This document shows positions 9,055 through 17,738 of a stretch of 64,000 nt of DNA, in pieces (the stretch's first letter is position 1; each line of letters opens with the position of its first letter). Source of the DNA: Paenibacillus sp. FSL R5-0341 (lineage in GTDB: Bacteria; Bacillota; Bacilli; Paenibacillales; Paenibacillaceae); the NCBI RefSeq assembly GCF_037975235.1, contig NZ_CP150241.1, positions 3,534,001-3,598,000 on the forward strand, written 5' to 3'. A model generated the notes under the pieces. The model was not told the DNA's origin. It did not search any database and saw only the letters and a program-made list of their open reading frames with translations. Both the position numbers and the translations under genes were made by a program.

Positions 9055-11507
9055 GCGGCAAACTCCTTTCGAAGCGCTTCATCCCATGCTTTGGATTGAA
9101 TCAGCATCTGTTCATCGACCGCAGGCCTTAACATCTCTTCCGGTTCAACCTGATGCAGACTCGCCACCCGCTCAGCAATTAAGCCTGTTTCCATTGGTGT
9201 AAAATAGGTGAATGCCAACCGCAATTCCGGTACCATACTGATGAAGTCGTCGTATGATAGCTTTTCTATCAAATAATTCAACTCGGACAACAGCTGATCT
9301 TCATATAAAAAAGCGTCACGTGCTACAGAGAATACTCCCTGTAAAAAAAGTGCCGTTTGACGGGTCTGATCCGGTGTACCATGGATATACCCACGTGCAC
9401 GATCAACAATCTCTTCCCTAGGCCTGTCGCCGAGCCCTGAGGAAATAGCAACACACACACCTTCCAGCTGAGCCGGAAGCTGGTGATCAGACAGCAGTTC
9501 ATTCAGGTGAATTCGGAATGTCTCATCCTGAAAATGCTCCTCTGATGACTCCGCGAGCATGGCTAGTAGTTTCAATCCCTGAATAATGGCTTCATGTTCA
9601 TCCGTGTTGGCTCTGGAGAGCTGTAACAGCTTGTCTACGGCATTCCTGTAAGCCTCGGATACCAGCTCAGGGAGATGTTGCTCGTCAGATAATCCCAGTA
9701 GCCTGCGGTGCTGATGAATTCGGTTCAAGACATGCAGACTATTACATAAGGAAAGGAAATTCCCGTCGGTTCTCAGTGCTGAGCGCACCTGTTCATAGAG
9801 TTTCATCGCTGTGTCCTGAAGCCCCATGAGCAACGCTTGAAGCATGAGTCGGGCAAGTTCACCACTATGATGATCCGGTATTTCTTGCATTTGTTCTTCC
9901 ATTTTGCGTGTAGCCGCTCCAGCAAGCGTTCCGCCATAGAGAGAGTTCTCTATCAATCTGGCTTCAATGCGGGATGAGTACATATAAACCCAGGTTTCGC
10001 GTACGAGATTCATGTCACGTTCTGCAATCCAGTCCGGCCCGGATTGCCGTTTAGCGAATTCCGGAACCAGATACGTGATACACTGAATCAATTGACTTAT
10101 GTGACGGTGCTCCGGTTTCGCATACAAATCCAGTACTTTCTTGTGTTGTCCTGTTGTGCGGATCTGCAGTTTGTGTCCTGTACAGCGCACCTTGAAGTCC
10201 TCCACGATGGGAATACTGAATGAATTGGGAGCCACACTTCCAATGACGTCTCCTGTCAATAACTGCTGAAGCTCTTGCAGCGGTTTATCGGTCGCTAGGG
10301 TAAGTTCCCCCTTCACAAAGGAAGAAAGTGCTGCATCCATCAACTCATAGACGCCGCCTTCCCTTTTCCCACGAAGCCCGGCAAGACCCTGAATCATGCT
10401 GTACGCCTCAATCGCATCACTCGTTGATACATGTTCGTGTCCGTCCCGTAATTTGCGCATCAGTCGGGATAACAAGTCCAGAGCCGTTAGATTATACGGT
10501 GTACTCTTTTTGCGAAGTAGCTGGTTCCAGATCTGATCGTAATAATTCACATAAGGCATGCCGCTCGCATATCCATTGAGCCGATCCGTTTCAGCAAAGG
10601 TATAGACCATCGGGTACATTTGTTGGTGAACCGGATCTGGATCAACTGCACTTTGTTGAGACGTACCTGGTTCACCTCGTCCAACCAAACGTTGGTATGC
10701 ATGCTGTTTCTCCATTTCCGGCTGTTCCAATTCGGATTCATGTTTCTCTGACATCAACAGTCCATACGTATGAAATCCACCGGTAATGACAAGCACACGA
10801 TCATACTCTTGTACCGCTTGATTAATACGTTGTTTCATATGTGCTTCTCGTGCCAGATCACCTGAAGACTGTAATCGTTCCGTGGAATAGCACACTCGGG
10901 ATAACGTACAATACGTGAATACATCCTGCACGAACGCCCGAGTGGATTTCTCCAGACCGCCAATCTCAAACACCTTTTCCCACAATTCATCAAAACTGCG
11001 ACAGTTTGTTTTTTGACACAACCGATTAATGAAGTCAGACCCCGCAAGCAAGGTCTCGTCCTGGATGGAGATCTCCTTTTGTTCTGTCTGACCGGACTTG
11101 GATGCAAGAGTGGAGAAGTGACGATAGTCCAGGTCAATAAACTTTGCTGGAATGTCCAGGCGTTTTGCTTCTTTCAAAGCGACATATTCAGGTGAATAAC
11201 GAAGCATCGGATAATAGCAGGCTTCTCTCTCCAGTTCACTCTCATAGGTATAGTACAGACTGACAGGAGGTATGGTTGCTTCATCACTCAGCACCGAAAT
11301 TAATGGATTACCGCTCTCTGGTCCTTCGATCAGGATGATATCCGGCTTGTACTCCCCGATTAATCGTAACAAGTGATATGAACATGCAGGGCTATGGTGT
11401 CGTATTGGATAATAGACCGCAGGATTACTCAGGTTATACACCTGGGACTCGAACAAGGATTGTAACTGATCAACATCGGGGTCCAGTACTGCTGTTAACC
11501 GATCCAT
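9039..11507 (-). CDS. DUF5682 family protein (YehM-like)
   Basis: An 822-residue protein of the DUF5682 family. The N-terminal signature is clear: YYPIRHHSPACSYHLL, then PDIILIEGPESGNPL, and further in, LVITGGFHTYGL. This layout recalls TraB/ChaN/erythromycin-esterase-like folds, where conserved His and Glu residues could be catalytic. The C-terminal half is helical, with a stretch rich in Leu and Glu. E. coli YehM is the family member beside yehL and yehP. The ATG at 11507 has GAGGAGAG just upstream and overlaps the MoxR gene by 13 bases. No enzymatic activity is known to me; a hydrolase role is inference. Confidence 0.85.
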   Translation of the reverse strand: MDRLTAVLDPDVDQLQSLFESQVYNLSNPAVYYPIRHHSPACSYHLLRLIGEYKPDIILIEGPESGNPLISVLSDEATIPPVSLYYTYESELEREACYYPMLRYSPEYVALKEAKRLDIPAKFIDLDYRHFSTLASKSGQTEQKEISIQDETLLAGSDFINRLCQKTNCRSFDELWEKVFEIGGLEKSTRAFVQDVFTYCTLSRVCYSTERLQSSGDLAREAHMKQRINQAVQEYDRVLVITGGFHTYGLLMSEKHESELEQPEMEKQHAYQRLVGRGEPGTSQQSAVDPDPVHQQMYPMVYTFAETDRLNGYASGMPYVNYYDQIWNQLLRKKSTPYNLTALDLLSRLMRKLRDGHEHVSTSDAIEAYSMIQGLAGLRGKREGGVYELMDAALSSFVKGELTLATDKPLQELQQLLTGDVIGSVAPNSFSIPIVEDFKVRCTGHKLQIRTTGQHKKVLDLYAKPEHRHISQLIQCITYLVPEFAKRQSGPDWIAERDMNLVRETWVYMYSSRIEARLIENSLYGGTLAGAATRKMEEQMQEIPDHHSGELARLMLQALLMGLQDTAMKLYEQVRSALRTDGNFLSLCNSLHVLNRIHQHRRLLGLSDEQHLPELVSEAYRNAVDKLLQLSRANTDEHEAIIQGLKLLAMLAESSEEHFQDETFRIHLNELLSDHQLPAQLEGVCVAISSGLGDRPREEIVDRARGYIHGTPDQTRQTALFLQGVFSVARDAFLYEDQLLSELNYLIEKLSYDDFISMVPELRLAFTYFTPMETGLIAERVASLHQVEPEEMLRPAVDEQMLIQSKAWDEALRKEFAAWKLI

Positions 11508-12595
11508 TTTCTCTCCTCATAATAGTCCTTCCACATTCCCTCTTCCCTGGAACGCTCTTTCACGACCTTGGAGAAGTAGGTTTTGAGAATGGACAGATCC
11601 TTGTCGTTTTCCTTCGCAATGGTACCCAGCATGTTCTGCACCAACCGATCCAGCGCAATAGCCTTATCTTCGTAATAATAGGAAGTCATCGCACTCTGGA
11701 CATAGACAGACACCGCTTCTGCCGTGCTCATGGCTGCTTGAGGGGTGTCGAGCTTGTATCCTTCCCGTGTCATGCCAGTGCGCAGTTCCATAAATGTTGT
11801 AGCCAGCAATTCAACCACATCCGGGTTAATTTCAATATCAATTCCACTATGTAATAACAGGCTTCGTGCCTGGGATTCAATGATTTTGGCTTCCATCTTC
11901 ACGTTATGAATGGGCTTGATCATTTCGAAATTGAATCGTCGTTTCAAGGCACCGCTCATTTCGTTAACACCTTTATCCCGAATATTGGCTGTAGCAATGA
12001 CATTAAATCCCGGTTGGGCAAACCGTACACCACCGTCCAGTTCAGGAATGCTCATGACCTTGTCACTAAGAATACTGATCAGACTATCCTGCGCTTCAGC
12101 GGGACAACGTGTAATCTCTTCAAAACGGGTTAAAATGCCTTTCTTCATGCCGTTATATAGTGGCGATGGCACAAGCGCAGCTTCCGAAGGACCTTTATCG
12201 AGCAGCATGGCGTAATTCCATGAATACTTGATCATATCTTCCGTCGTGCCTGCTGTACCCTGAATCGTGTTCAGACTGGTTCCAGAGATCGCCGCGGTCA
12301 ACAGTTCGCTAAGCATGGTCTTGGCTGTTCCGGGTTCTCCCACAAGCATTAACCCTCGATTGCCTGCCAGAGTGACCACGGCACGTTCTATTAACACGTC
12401 ATTGCCATAGAATTTACGGGTAATCGGGATCTCTTCTCCATTCAATAACGCAGGCTTATCTCTGCCAATAATAAAATCGCGCACATAGGCAGGAGATAAC
12501 AGCCAGTTTGGGGGACGTTTCCCCTGATCTTCCTCTCGCAGCGCACGTAACTCAACCTCGTATAATATCTCGGCGGGTGGTTTAAGCATCTCCAT
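11495..12595 (-). CDS. MoxR-type AAA+ ATPase (YehL-like)
   Basis: A 366-residue AAA+ ATPase. Walker A is GEPGTAKT at 86-93, Walker B-like acidic residues are FEE at 158-160, and FNVIATANIRD followed by GALKRRFNFEMI holds the sensor and arginine-finger region typical of MoxR proteins. MoxR ATPases act as chaperone-like remodellers with VWA partners, and one is encoded two genes downstream. It is the first gene of the cassette. The start is uncertain: ATG 12595 lies 11 bases from GAGAGGAG, while an in-frame TTG at 12601 lies five bases away. A further ATG at 12616 precedes that site and is unlikely. Confidence 0.9.
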   Translation of the reverse strand: MEMLKPPAEILYEVELRALREEDQGKRPPNWLLSPAYVRDFIIGRDKPALLNGEEIPITRKFYGNDVLIERAVVTLAGNRGLMLVGEPGTAKTMLSELLTAAISGTSLNTIQGTAGTTEDMIKYSWNYAMLLDKGPSEAALVPSPLYNGMKKGILTRFEEITRCPAEAQDSLISILSDKVMSIPELDGGVRFAQPGFNVIATANIRDKGVNEMSGALKRRFNFEMIKPIHNVKMEAKIIESQARSLLLHSGIDIEINPDVVELLATTFMELRTGMTREGYKLDTPQAAMSTAEAVSVYVQSAMTSYYYEDKAIALDRLVQNMLGTIAKENDKDLSILKTYFSKVVKERSREEGMWKDYYEERKWIG

Positions 12596-12987
12596 CGTCA
12601 AGGTGTCTCCTCTCACACAAACAGATCGTATGTTCTTATTCCTATCATTTTATCACAGCACTCCAACAACTACCCGGTAAAACGATAAAAATGGTTGAAA
12701 CGTCCTTCTTATCGGCACTTTTCCTAAGTCCATGGACATAGCCTCTAGCACAAATATGAAGGTGAACTATCCTTACAATCGTGCTGCCAATACACTGGTT
12801 TGGGCTCCGAATCAGTATGCTTATTACAAATGTATTCGTATTGTAGACCATATGACCTTATGAATCATTACACGCTCCATATTGTGTTTCAACCACATGA
12901 AGAGAATATCGCAAAGAAAACACAGGCCACCAGCAGCCTGTGTCTTCTTATATGTTCAATTTACTATCCACTGTCCAACATCCCTAC
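12596..12987. other. Intergenic region upstream of the MoxR cassette
   Basis: About 390 bases without a gene I can support. It should hold the promoter of the cassette (minus strand), but I could not find a -35/-10 pair with good spacing; TGATAAAAT near 12650 is the best -10 candidate. The distal part holds the terminator of the aldo/keto reductase gene. Confidence 0.4.
12920..12943 (-). terminator. Terminator of the aldo/keto reductase gene
   Basis: Perfect eight-base arms ACACAGGC and GCCTGTGT around an eight-base loop, followed on the minus strand by TTTCTTTG. It lies ~45 bases after the stop of the reductase gene. Confidence 0.75.
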
Positions 12988-13965
12988 TTACATTCTGCGA
13001 CCACACGAAGCTGAGTACAGCTCGTACCACTCATATCGGTTTAGCTCAACCTTTGTCGCGTCACGACAGGCCAGAATACGTTCTGGTCGAATCGAACCAA
13101 TCACGGGCTGAATACCTGCTGGATGCTTCATTAACCAAGCCAATACGATTGATTCAGGTGTAAAACCACGCTCCTTAGCCATTCGATTAACCAATTGAGC
13201 CGTATGGTCAATTTCAGGACGCTGTCCCTCAACCACCCTGCCAGTAAATCGCCCTTGAGCAAGGGGACCCCAAGCTTGCAATTGAATATGCTCTGCCTGA
13301 CAATATTCCATCGTGCCATAGGGAAACACATTGTCTCTGGCTTGGGGTCTATTCACCGTAACACCAGCTTCCACGAATCCGATTTTATCCAAACTCATCT
13401 CCAACTGATTCACAATCAGAGGTACTTTACTATGGAGCTGTAGAAGACGAATCTGTTCAGAACCCATGTTGGACACACCAAAATGGCGCACTTTACCGGA
13501 ATGATGCAACCTAGCCAGTGCTTCCCCAATCTCTTGCGGATGGGCGAGCGGATCAGGACGGTGCAGCAGTAAAATATCCAGATAATCAATGCCGAGCCGT
13601 TCCAGAATCCCGTCCACACTCTCCAGGATATGTACACCTGAGGTGTCATAACGCTGAGGTCCTTCATCATCACCCACAAGGCGTATACCACACTTCGACT
13701 GTATAATGATCTGTTCACGCAAACCAGGAGTTTCAGATAAAACTCGCCCCAAGACATGCTCTGCCTTACCGCGTGTATATATATCCGCCAGATCAAAATG
13801 ATTAATGCCTATTTCGATAGCAGCTTCTACCGCCCGATGACCTTCCACAACAAGATCTGAAGTAATAGGAAGACCGTCCCATTCACCCCCAAATCGCATA
13901 CAGCCAAGAACCATTCGACTTGCCGGAATCTGGTGGTGATGCAATGGAAGTTGTGCGTATGACAT
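12988..13965 (-). CDS. Aldo/keto reductase
   Basis: A 325-residue NADPH-dependent aldo/keto reductase. The catalytic tetrad is visible: Asp and Tyr in FDLADIYTRG, Lys in IIQSKCG and His in LLLHRPDPL. The C-terminal QPVIGSIRPERI matches the cofactor 2'-phosphate binding part. Its closest style is the E. coli YdhF group; the substrate cannot be told. The ATG at 13965 (MSYAQL) is preceded by GAGGTG at nine bases; an upstream in-frame ATG (14001) lacks such a site. It is a single gene, divergent from the P450 gene, with its own terminator. Confidence 0.9.
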   Translation of the reverse strand: MSYAQLPLHHHQIPASRMVLGCMRFGGEWDGLPITSDLVVEGHRAVEAAIEIGINHFDLADIYTRGKAEHVLGRVLSETPGLREQIIIQSKCGIRLVGDDEGPQRYDTSGVHILESVDGILERLGIDYLDILLLHRPDPLAHPQEIGEALARLHHSGKVRHFGVSNMGSEQIRLLQLHSKVPLIVNQLEMSLDKIGFVEAGVTVNRPQARDNVFPYGTMEYCQAEHIQLQAWGPLAQGRFTGRVVEGQRPEIDHTAQLVNRMAKERGFTPESIVLAWLMKHPAGIQPVIGSIRPERILACRDATKVELNRYEWYELYSASCGRRM

Positions 13966-14172
13966 ATCAGCATTCACCTCATTTTCTTTTTTTCGAAGCA
14001 TAATGATCCATTCTCTCTACATGTCTTCTTCTAACTTCCTCTATTTTCCTGCTCCAACATCCACCATAACTCTCATCTATTATGTGAATCAAAAACAAGG
14101 TTTCAAAAGCTGCTGTATTGAATATATAGAAGGTGCAAGTATTATGCAGGAATATGAGAGGAGATTTTGCAT

Positions 14173-15372
14173 TTGAACCCGAATGAACCGAACGAATCCT
14201 CAAAGCCAGCGTTTTTTACCAAAGAATTCACGCACAACCCTTACCCGGTTTATGAAAAGTTAAGAAAAGAGGAGCCTGTTTTCAGAGTCATGTTTCCCCA
14301 TGGGGAGTTCGGCTGGATTATTACCCGATATGAAGACGCGGTCCAGATTCTGAAAGATCAACGTTTCACTAAGGATATCGCCAAACGTTATGGCCCTGAA
14401 AATCAAAGTATCTTTGTCAATAACATGCTGTTCTCCGATCCACCAGATCATCGCCGACTTCGGGGACTTGTACAGAAAGCATTCACCCCTAAGTTGATTG
14501 CAGACATGAGAAGCCATATTCAGGACATTGCAGATGATCTACTGGACAACCTTCCGTCACAGGAAAAAATGAATCTGATCGATGACTTTGCCTTCCCGCT
14601 GCCCATCATTGTCATTAGTGAAATTCTGGGAGTCCCTCTTGAAGATCGTGACAAATTCCGCATGTGGTCCAATACGGTAATTGATGCTACCACCGCCGAG
14701 AGCGCAGAACTGTTTGAGCAGCATACAAAGGAGTTTACGGATTACCTGACGGCCTGGTTCGAAAAAGTACGCAAAGATCCCGGTACTGATCTGATCAGCC
14801 AGCTCGTCATTGCAGAAGAGTCCGGGCAGCAGTTGACTGAACAAGAACTGCTTGGCGTAGTCTCCTTGTTAATCATCGCGGGCCACGAAACGACGGTTAA
14901 TCTCATCGGCAATGGAATTCTTGCCCTGCTGGAGCATCCGGAGCAACGCGAACTGCTCATTAAGCAGCCCGAGCTTATTCACAAGGCCATTGAAGAGATG
15001 TTGCGCTATAACGGGCCGGTAGAGTTCAGTACGTCCCGCTGGGCTCTGGAAGATATCGAATTTCGTGGACAGCATATCGCTCAAGGTGAACTTGTCATCG
15101 TTGCGCTTGATTCGGCTAATCGGGACGAACAGCAGTTCAAGGATGCTGATGTCTTTGACATTACCCGCGAGAAGAGTTCACATCTGGCTTTTGGCACAGG
15201 CATTCACCTCTGTCTCGGGGCACCGCTTGCACGTCTGGAAGGCGAGATTGCAGTCAGTACACTTCTGAATCGTTTTCCCAATATGCAGCTACAGGCTGAC
15301 GTGAATGAACTCGAATGGAGACCCGGCATGATCGTGCGTGGTGTCAAGGAGATCCCGGTTCAGCTTAAATAA
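14173..15372 (+). CDS. Cytochrome P450
   Basis: A 399-residue soluble bacterial P450 resembling the CYP107 group (Bacillus CypA/YjiB). It has the I-helix oxygen-binding motif AGHETT at 236-241, ExxR at 275-278 and the heme loop FGTGIHLCLG with the Cys347 ligand. There is no membrane anchor. The start is TTG at 14173, nine bases after AGGAG; another TTG at 14167 is only three bases from that site. It needs an external ferredoxin or flavodoxin, and none is encoded nearby. Substrate unknown: a fatty acid or secondary metabolite is typical for this group. Confidence 0.92.
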   Translation: MNPNEPNESSKPAFFTKEFTHNPYPVYEKLRKEEPVFRVMFPHGEFGWIITRYEDAVQILKDQRFTKDIAKRYGPENQSIFVNNMLFSDPPDHRRLRGLVQKAFTPKLIADMRSHIQDIADDLLDNLPSQEKMNLIDDFAFPLPIIVISEILGVPLEDRDKFRMWSNTVIDATTAESAELFEQHTKEFTDYLTAWFEKVRKDPGTDLISQLVIAEESGQQLTEQELLGVVSLLIIAGHETTVNLIGNGILALLEHPEQRELLIKQPELIHKAIEEMLRYNGPVEFSTSRWALEDIEFRGQHIAQGELVIVALDSANRDEQQFKDADVFDITREKSSHLAFGTGIHLCLGAPLARLEGEIAVSTLLNRFPNMQLQADVNELEWRPGMIVRGVKEIPVQLK

Positions 15373-15412
15373 TGGCTTAACATGAATAAATGAAAGTGAG
15401 GCACATGACATC

Positions 15413-15754
15413 ATGGAAATGAACACCTTGGTATGGATCGTTTTGCTGCTTCTGATCCTTGTGTTACTGGTCAGAGTCACCAGCCTGCAACGTCAATTGA
15501 ATGAATTGAAAAGAGATGTCGAGCGTCTGGAGAACGGTACGATCAGCAGCGCCCGCTCTGACTTCAATTACACATTATCGCCAAAGGAAGCACCCCCTGC
15601 CCACACAAGCCAACCAGCCCCAACGGATCTGGATCAGGAGCTAATTGCACTTATACAACAAGGAAAAAAAATTATGGCAATCAAACGATTGCGTGAAGCC
15701 CGAGGTCTTTCGTTGAAGGAAGCCAAGGACTATGTTGATTCCCTAGATCGCTAA
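15413..15754 (+). CDS. Membrane-anchored protein with L7/L12 C-terminal-like domain
   Basis: A 113-residue protein. Residues ~4-22 form one membrane segment (LVWIVLLLLILVLLV). A short coiled coil follows (LQRQLNELKRDVERLE), then a proline-rich linker, and then a ~30-residue module IMAIKRLREARGLSLKEAKDYVD. That module matches the C-terminal domain of ribosomal protein L7/L12, the part that contacts translation factors. Small membrane proteins of this type occur widely in Bacilli with no known role. It lies 40 bases after the P450 gene and may be cotranscribed. The ATG is preceded by GTGAGG. Confidence 0.8.
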   Translation: MEMNTLVWIVLLLLILVLLVRVTSLQRQLNELKRDVERLENGTISSARSDFNYTLSPKEAPPAHTSQPAPTDLDQELIALIQQGKKIMAIKRLREARGLSLKEAKDYVDSLDR

Positions 15755-15768
15755 TCTACAACCCACAT

Positions 15769-15839
15769 AACTCTCGAGGAAGTTATTCCAGACTTTCGGC
15801 TGTTAAATCAGAAGAAAGGTGGAACCTTCACCGAGAGTT
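15769..15839. other. Compact multi-helix inverted repeat
   Basis: Outer arms AACTCTCG and CGAGAGTT enclose ~55 bases that can form smaller hairpins (AAGGT-GGA-ACCTT among them). It follows the L7/L12-like gene and is followed by TACTTTTC, so a terminator or processed RNA structure is possible. The inner GGTGGAACC resembles a T-box core, but no leader-sized structure exists. Confidence 0.35.
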
Positions 15840-15865
15840 TACTTTTCATACGACATATGCTACTG

Positions 15866-15889
15866 TTATTTCTATATTACTAGAAATAA
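15866..15889. promoter_or_regulatory. Palindromic operator 1 upstream of arsR-type regulator
   Basis: A perfect palindrome TTATTTCTA-N6-TAGAAATAA, 28 bases before the ArsR-type start. Two more copies flank the path to the MFS gene, so this is most likely the autoregulatory binding site of the ArsR dimer. Confidence 0.7.
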
Positions 15890-15916
15890 GAAATAAAGAC
15901 GAAAGGACAGATTATC

Positions 15917-16201
15917 ATGCAACCTAACTCAAATGAACTCGAACAAGTCGTCAAAATTCATAAAGCACTGGGTGAGCAAACACGCTACAAAATCATTCAG
16001 ATTCTATCGAGCGAAAGCAATCTGTGTCCTGCCGATCTGGAGAGCCGCCTTGTTACGGTTGCGCTATCGACTCTGTCTCATCATCTGAAACAGCTGTACG
16101 ATTGCGGCCTACTTACATCGCAGAAGAAAGGTACGTATATTTACTACAGCCTGAACACGGAGACTGCGCAAAAGTTTGTTCCCTATCTGCTAAATAAATA
16201 A
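15917..16201 (+). CDS. ArsR-family transcriptional regulator
   Basis: A 94-residue single-domain winged-helix regulator: HKALGEQTRYKIIQIL opens the fold, the recognition helix is in VALSTLSHHLKQLYDCGLL, and the wing is QKKGTYIYYSL. No metal-binding cysteine motif of the classic ArsR type is present at the recognition helix (only Cys38 and Cys64 or so), so the inducer is probably not arsenite and may be organic. The ATG is preceded by AAAGGA. The palindromes before it and before the next gene (an MFS exporter) suggest it represses both. Confidence 0.85.
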   Translation: MQPNSNELEQVVKIHKALGEQTRYKIIQILSSESNLCPADLESRLVTVALSTLSHHLKQLYDCGLLTSQKKGTYIYYSLNTETAQKFVPYLLNK

Positions 16202-16214
16202 AAAAATTTGAGTT

Positions 16215-16238
16215 ATATTTCTATATAATTAGAAATAT
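16215..16238. promoter_or_regulatory. Palindromic operator 2 downstream of the regulator gene
   Basis: ATATTTCTA-N6-TAGAAATAT, a perfect palindrome 14 bases after the regulator stop, with TATAAT as its spacer. It shares the core ATTTCTA-N6-TAGAAAT with copy 1. Confidence 0.7.
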
Positions 16239-16390
16239 CGAAATATTATGCAATACATTGTACAATATTTCATAATAGAACTCGGTCACATAAGTTTACG
16301 CTTATACCAAAATTCATTATCTCGGTTGTAACTTTACCTTTCGCGCAGATGGGTTGCATTCACAGTATTTATGTCTTGTTCTCTTGTCTT

Positions 16391-16412
16391 TATTTCTATA
16401 TTTCTAAAAATA
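16391..16412. promoter_or_regulatory. Palindromic operator 3 upstream of the MFS gene
   Basis: TATTTCTA-N6-TAAAAATA, the same motif with one mismatched position, 33 bases before the MFS start and so placed to cover its promoter. Confidence 0.6.
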
Positions 16413-16444
16413 TCTAATTATAATCAGAAAGAGGTTATGTTTCC

Positions 16445-17629
16445 ATGTCTTCTACGTTTAAAATCTATGTTCTTGCCTTGGTCAGTTTCCTTGTAGGAAC
16501 GTCCGAATATGTCATTGCCGGCATTTTGGATCGCATTGCAGATACCATGAATATCTCTTTAATCGCTGCCGGACAGCTCATTACGATTTTTTCACTCGTA
16601 TATGCGCTAGGTACACCTGTCATTATTGCACTGACTTCGCGCTGGGACCGTCGTAAGCTGTTGCTATACTTCCTCGGTCTATTCGTTGTGGCTAATGTTC
16701 TTGCCTATCTGTTGCCGGGTTATGGACTGTTCGTCGCAGCACGTGTCTTGATGGCTTTAGGCGCGGGCGTTGTTGTTGTCACGGCATTAACGGTTGCTTC
16801 CCAAATAGCGGCTGAGGGCAAACAAGCTAGTGCAATCGCCACAGTAATCACTGGTTTTACGGCTTCTTTGATTGTTGGCGTTCCGCTTGGAAGGCTTGTG
16901 GCTGCATCTTGGGATTGGAAGCTTGTTTTTGCCGGCATAGCCGTTCTTGGCGTTCTCGCCATGCTGGTGATCGCGGCCGCCATTCCGCCTTCCAAAGCAG
17001 AAGCACCTGTTCCATTGAAGAACCAACTGTCTTTGCTAAAGCAGCCACGAATTGTTTTGGCACTGCTGGTGACCTTTTTCTGGTTAGGTGGGTATTCCAC
17101 TGCCTACACGTATATCTCACCTTATCTTGTATCCGTCGCAGGAATGAGCGAAGCACTGCTCAGTTCAGCTTTACTCGCATTTGGCATAGCAAGTCTGATC
17201 GGTTCAAAAGTTGGAGGCTTCAGTGCGGACAGATTGGGTGTCAAACGAACGCTGGTCACAGGCATGACACTGCATATCGTGAGTCTGGTCCTGTTGAATA
17301 TAACGGCAAGCTCTCATCTTGCTATCTTCCTAGTTCTGGTTTTGTGGTCTTTTGCCGCCTGGTCTTCGGGTCCAACTCAGCAGTATAACCTTGTCACCAT
17401 GGCTCCGGAATCCTCAGGCATTATGCTTAGTCTGAACAGCTCGGTGATGCAACTGGCGATGGCTGCCGGAGCAGGTATTGGCGGAATCGCGGTCAGTAGC
17501 GTTTCATTGTCATCCATTACCTGGATTGGAGCTGTCGGGGTCGCTGTTGCCATCATCATCGTTATAAGCTCATATCGTTCAGCACCTGCGAAAAGTACAC
17601 AAACCGATACATCGCATAACGTTGCCTGA
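16445..17629 (+). CDS. MFS drug/sugar efflux transporter (DHA1 type)
   Basis: A 394-residue protein with about 12 membrane segments, of the DHA1/AraJ-YdhP type. It starts with MSSTFKIYVLALVSFLVGTSEYV, and the motif-A region after helix 2 is SRWDRRKLLL. Such proteins export small hydrophobic compounds or sugars by proton antiport. The ATG is preceded by AAAGAGG. The regulator upstream and the shared palindromes suggest inducible export; the substrate is unknown. Confidence 0.88.
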   Translation: MSSTFKIYVLALVSFLVGTSEYVIAGILDRIADTMNISLIAAGQLITIFSLVYALGTPVIIALTSRWDRRKLLLYFLGLFVVANVLAYLLPGYGLFVAARVLMALGAGVVVVTALTVASQIAAEGKQASAIATVITGFTASLIVGVPLGRLVAASWDWKLVFAGIAVLGVLAMLVIAAAIPPSKAEAPVPLKNQLSLLKQPRIVLALLVTFFWLGGYSTAYTYISPYLVSVAGMSEALLSSALLAFGIASLIGSKVGGFSADRLGVKRTLVTGMTLHIVSLVLLNITASSHLAIFLVLVLWSFAAWSSGPTQQYNLVTMAPESSGIMLSLNSSVMQLAMAAGAGIGGIAVSSVSLSSITWIGAVGVAVAIIIVISSYRSAPAKSTQTDTSHNVA

Positions 17630-17660
17630 TATGAGTTTGTAGTACAAAAAAACAAACTAA

Positions 17661-17697
17661 AAAGAGAGGCACTGTACGCATACAGTGACCTCTCTTT
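17661..17697. terminator. Bidirectional terminator between convergent genes
   Basis: AAAGAGAGG and CCTCTCTTT arms enclose an inner ACTGT/ACAGT stem, with A-rich sequence on the left and T-rich on the right. It lies between the MFS gene (plus) and the SDR gene (minus). Confidence 0.75.
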
Positions 17698-17738
17698 AAC
17701 CATTTTAACGGCTGTTCTTTTACCGATAAGCAGAACTC

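Noticed and set aside
12617..12720. SigB-type promoter for the MoxR cassette (GTTTCA and GGGTAG)
   Set aside because: The spacing between the two elements is about 20 bases, too long for SigB.
15769..15839. T-box riboswitch, because of GGTGGAACC
   Set aside because: The region is only ~70 bases, has no specifier stem and precedes an ArsR gene, not an amino-acid gene.
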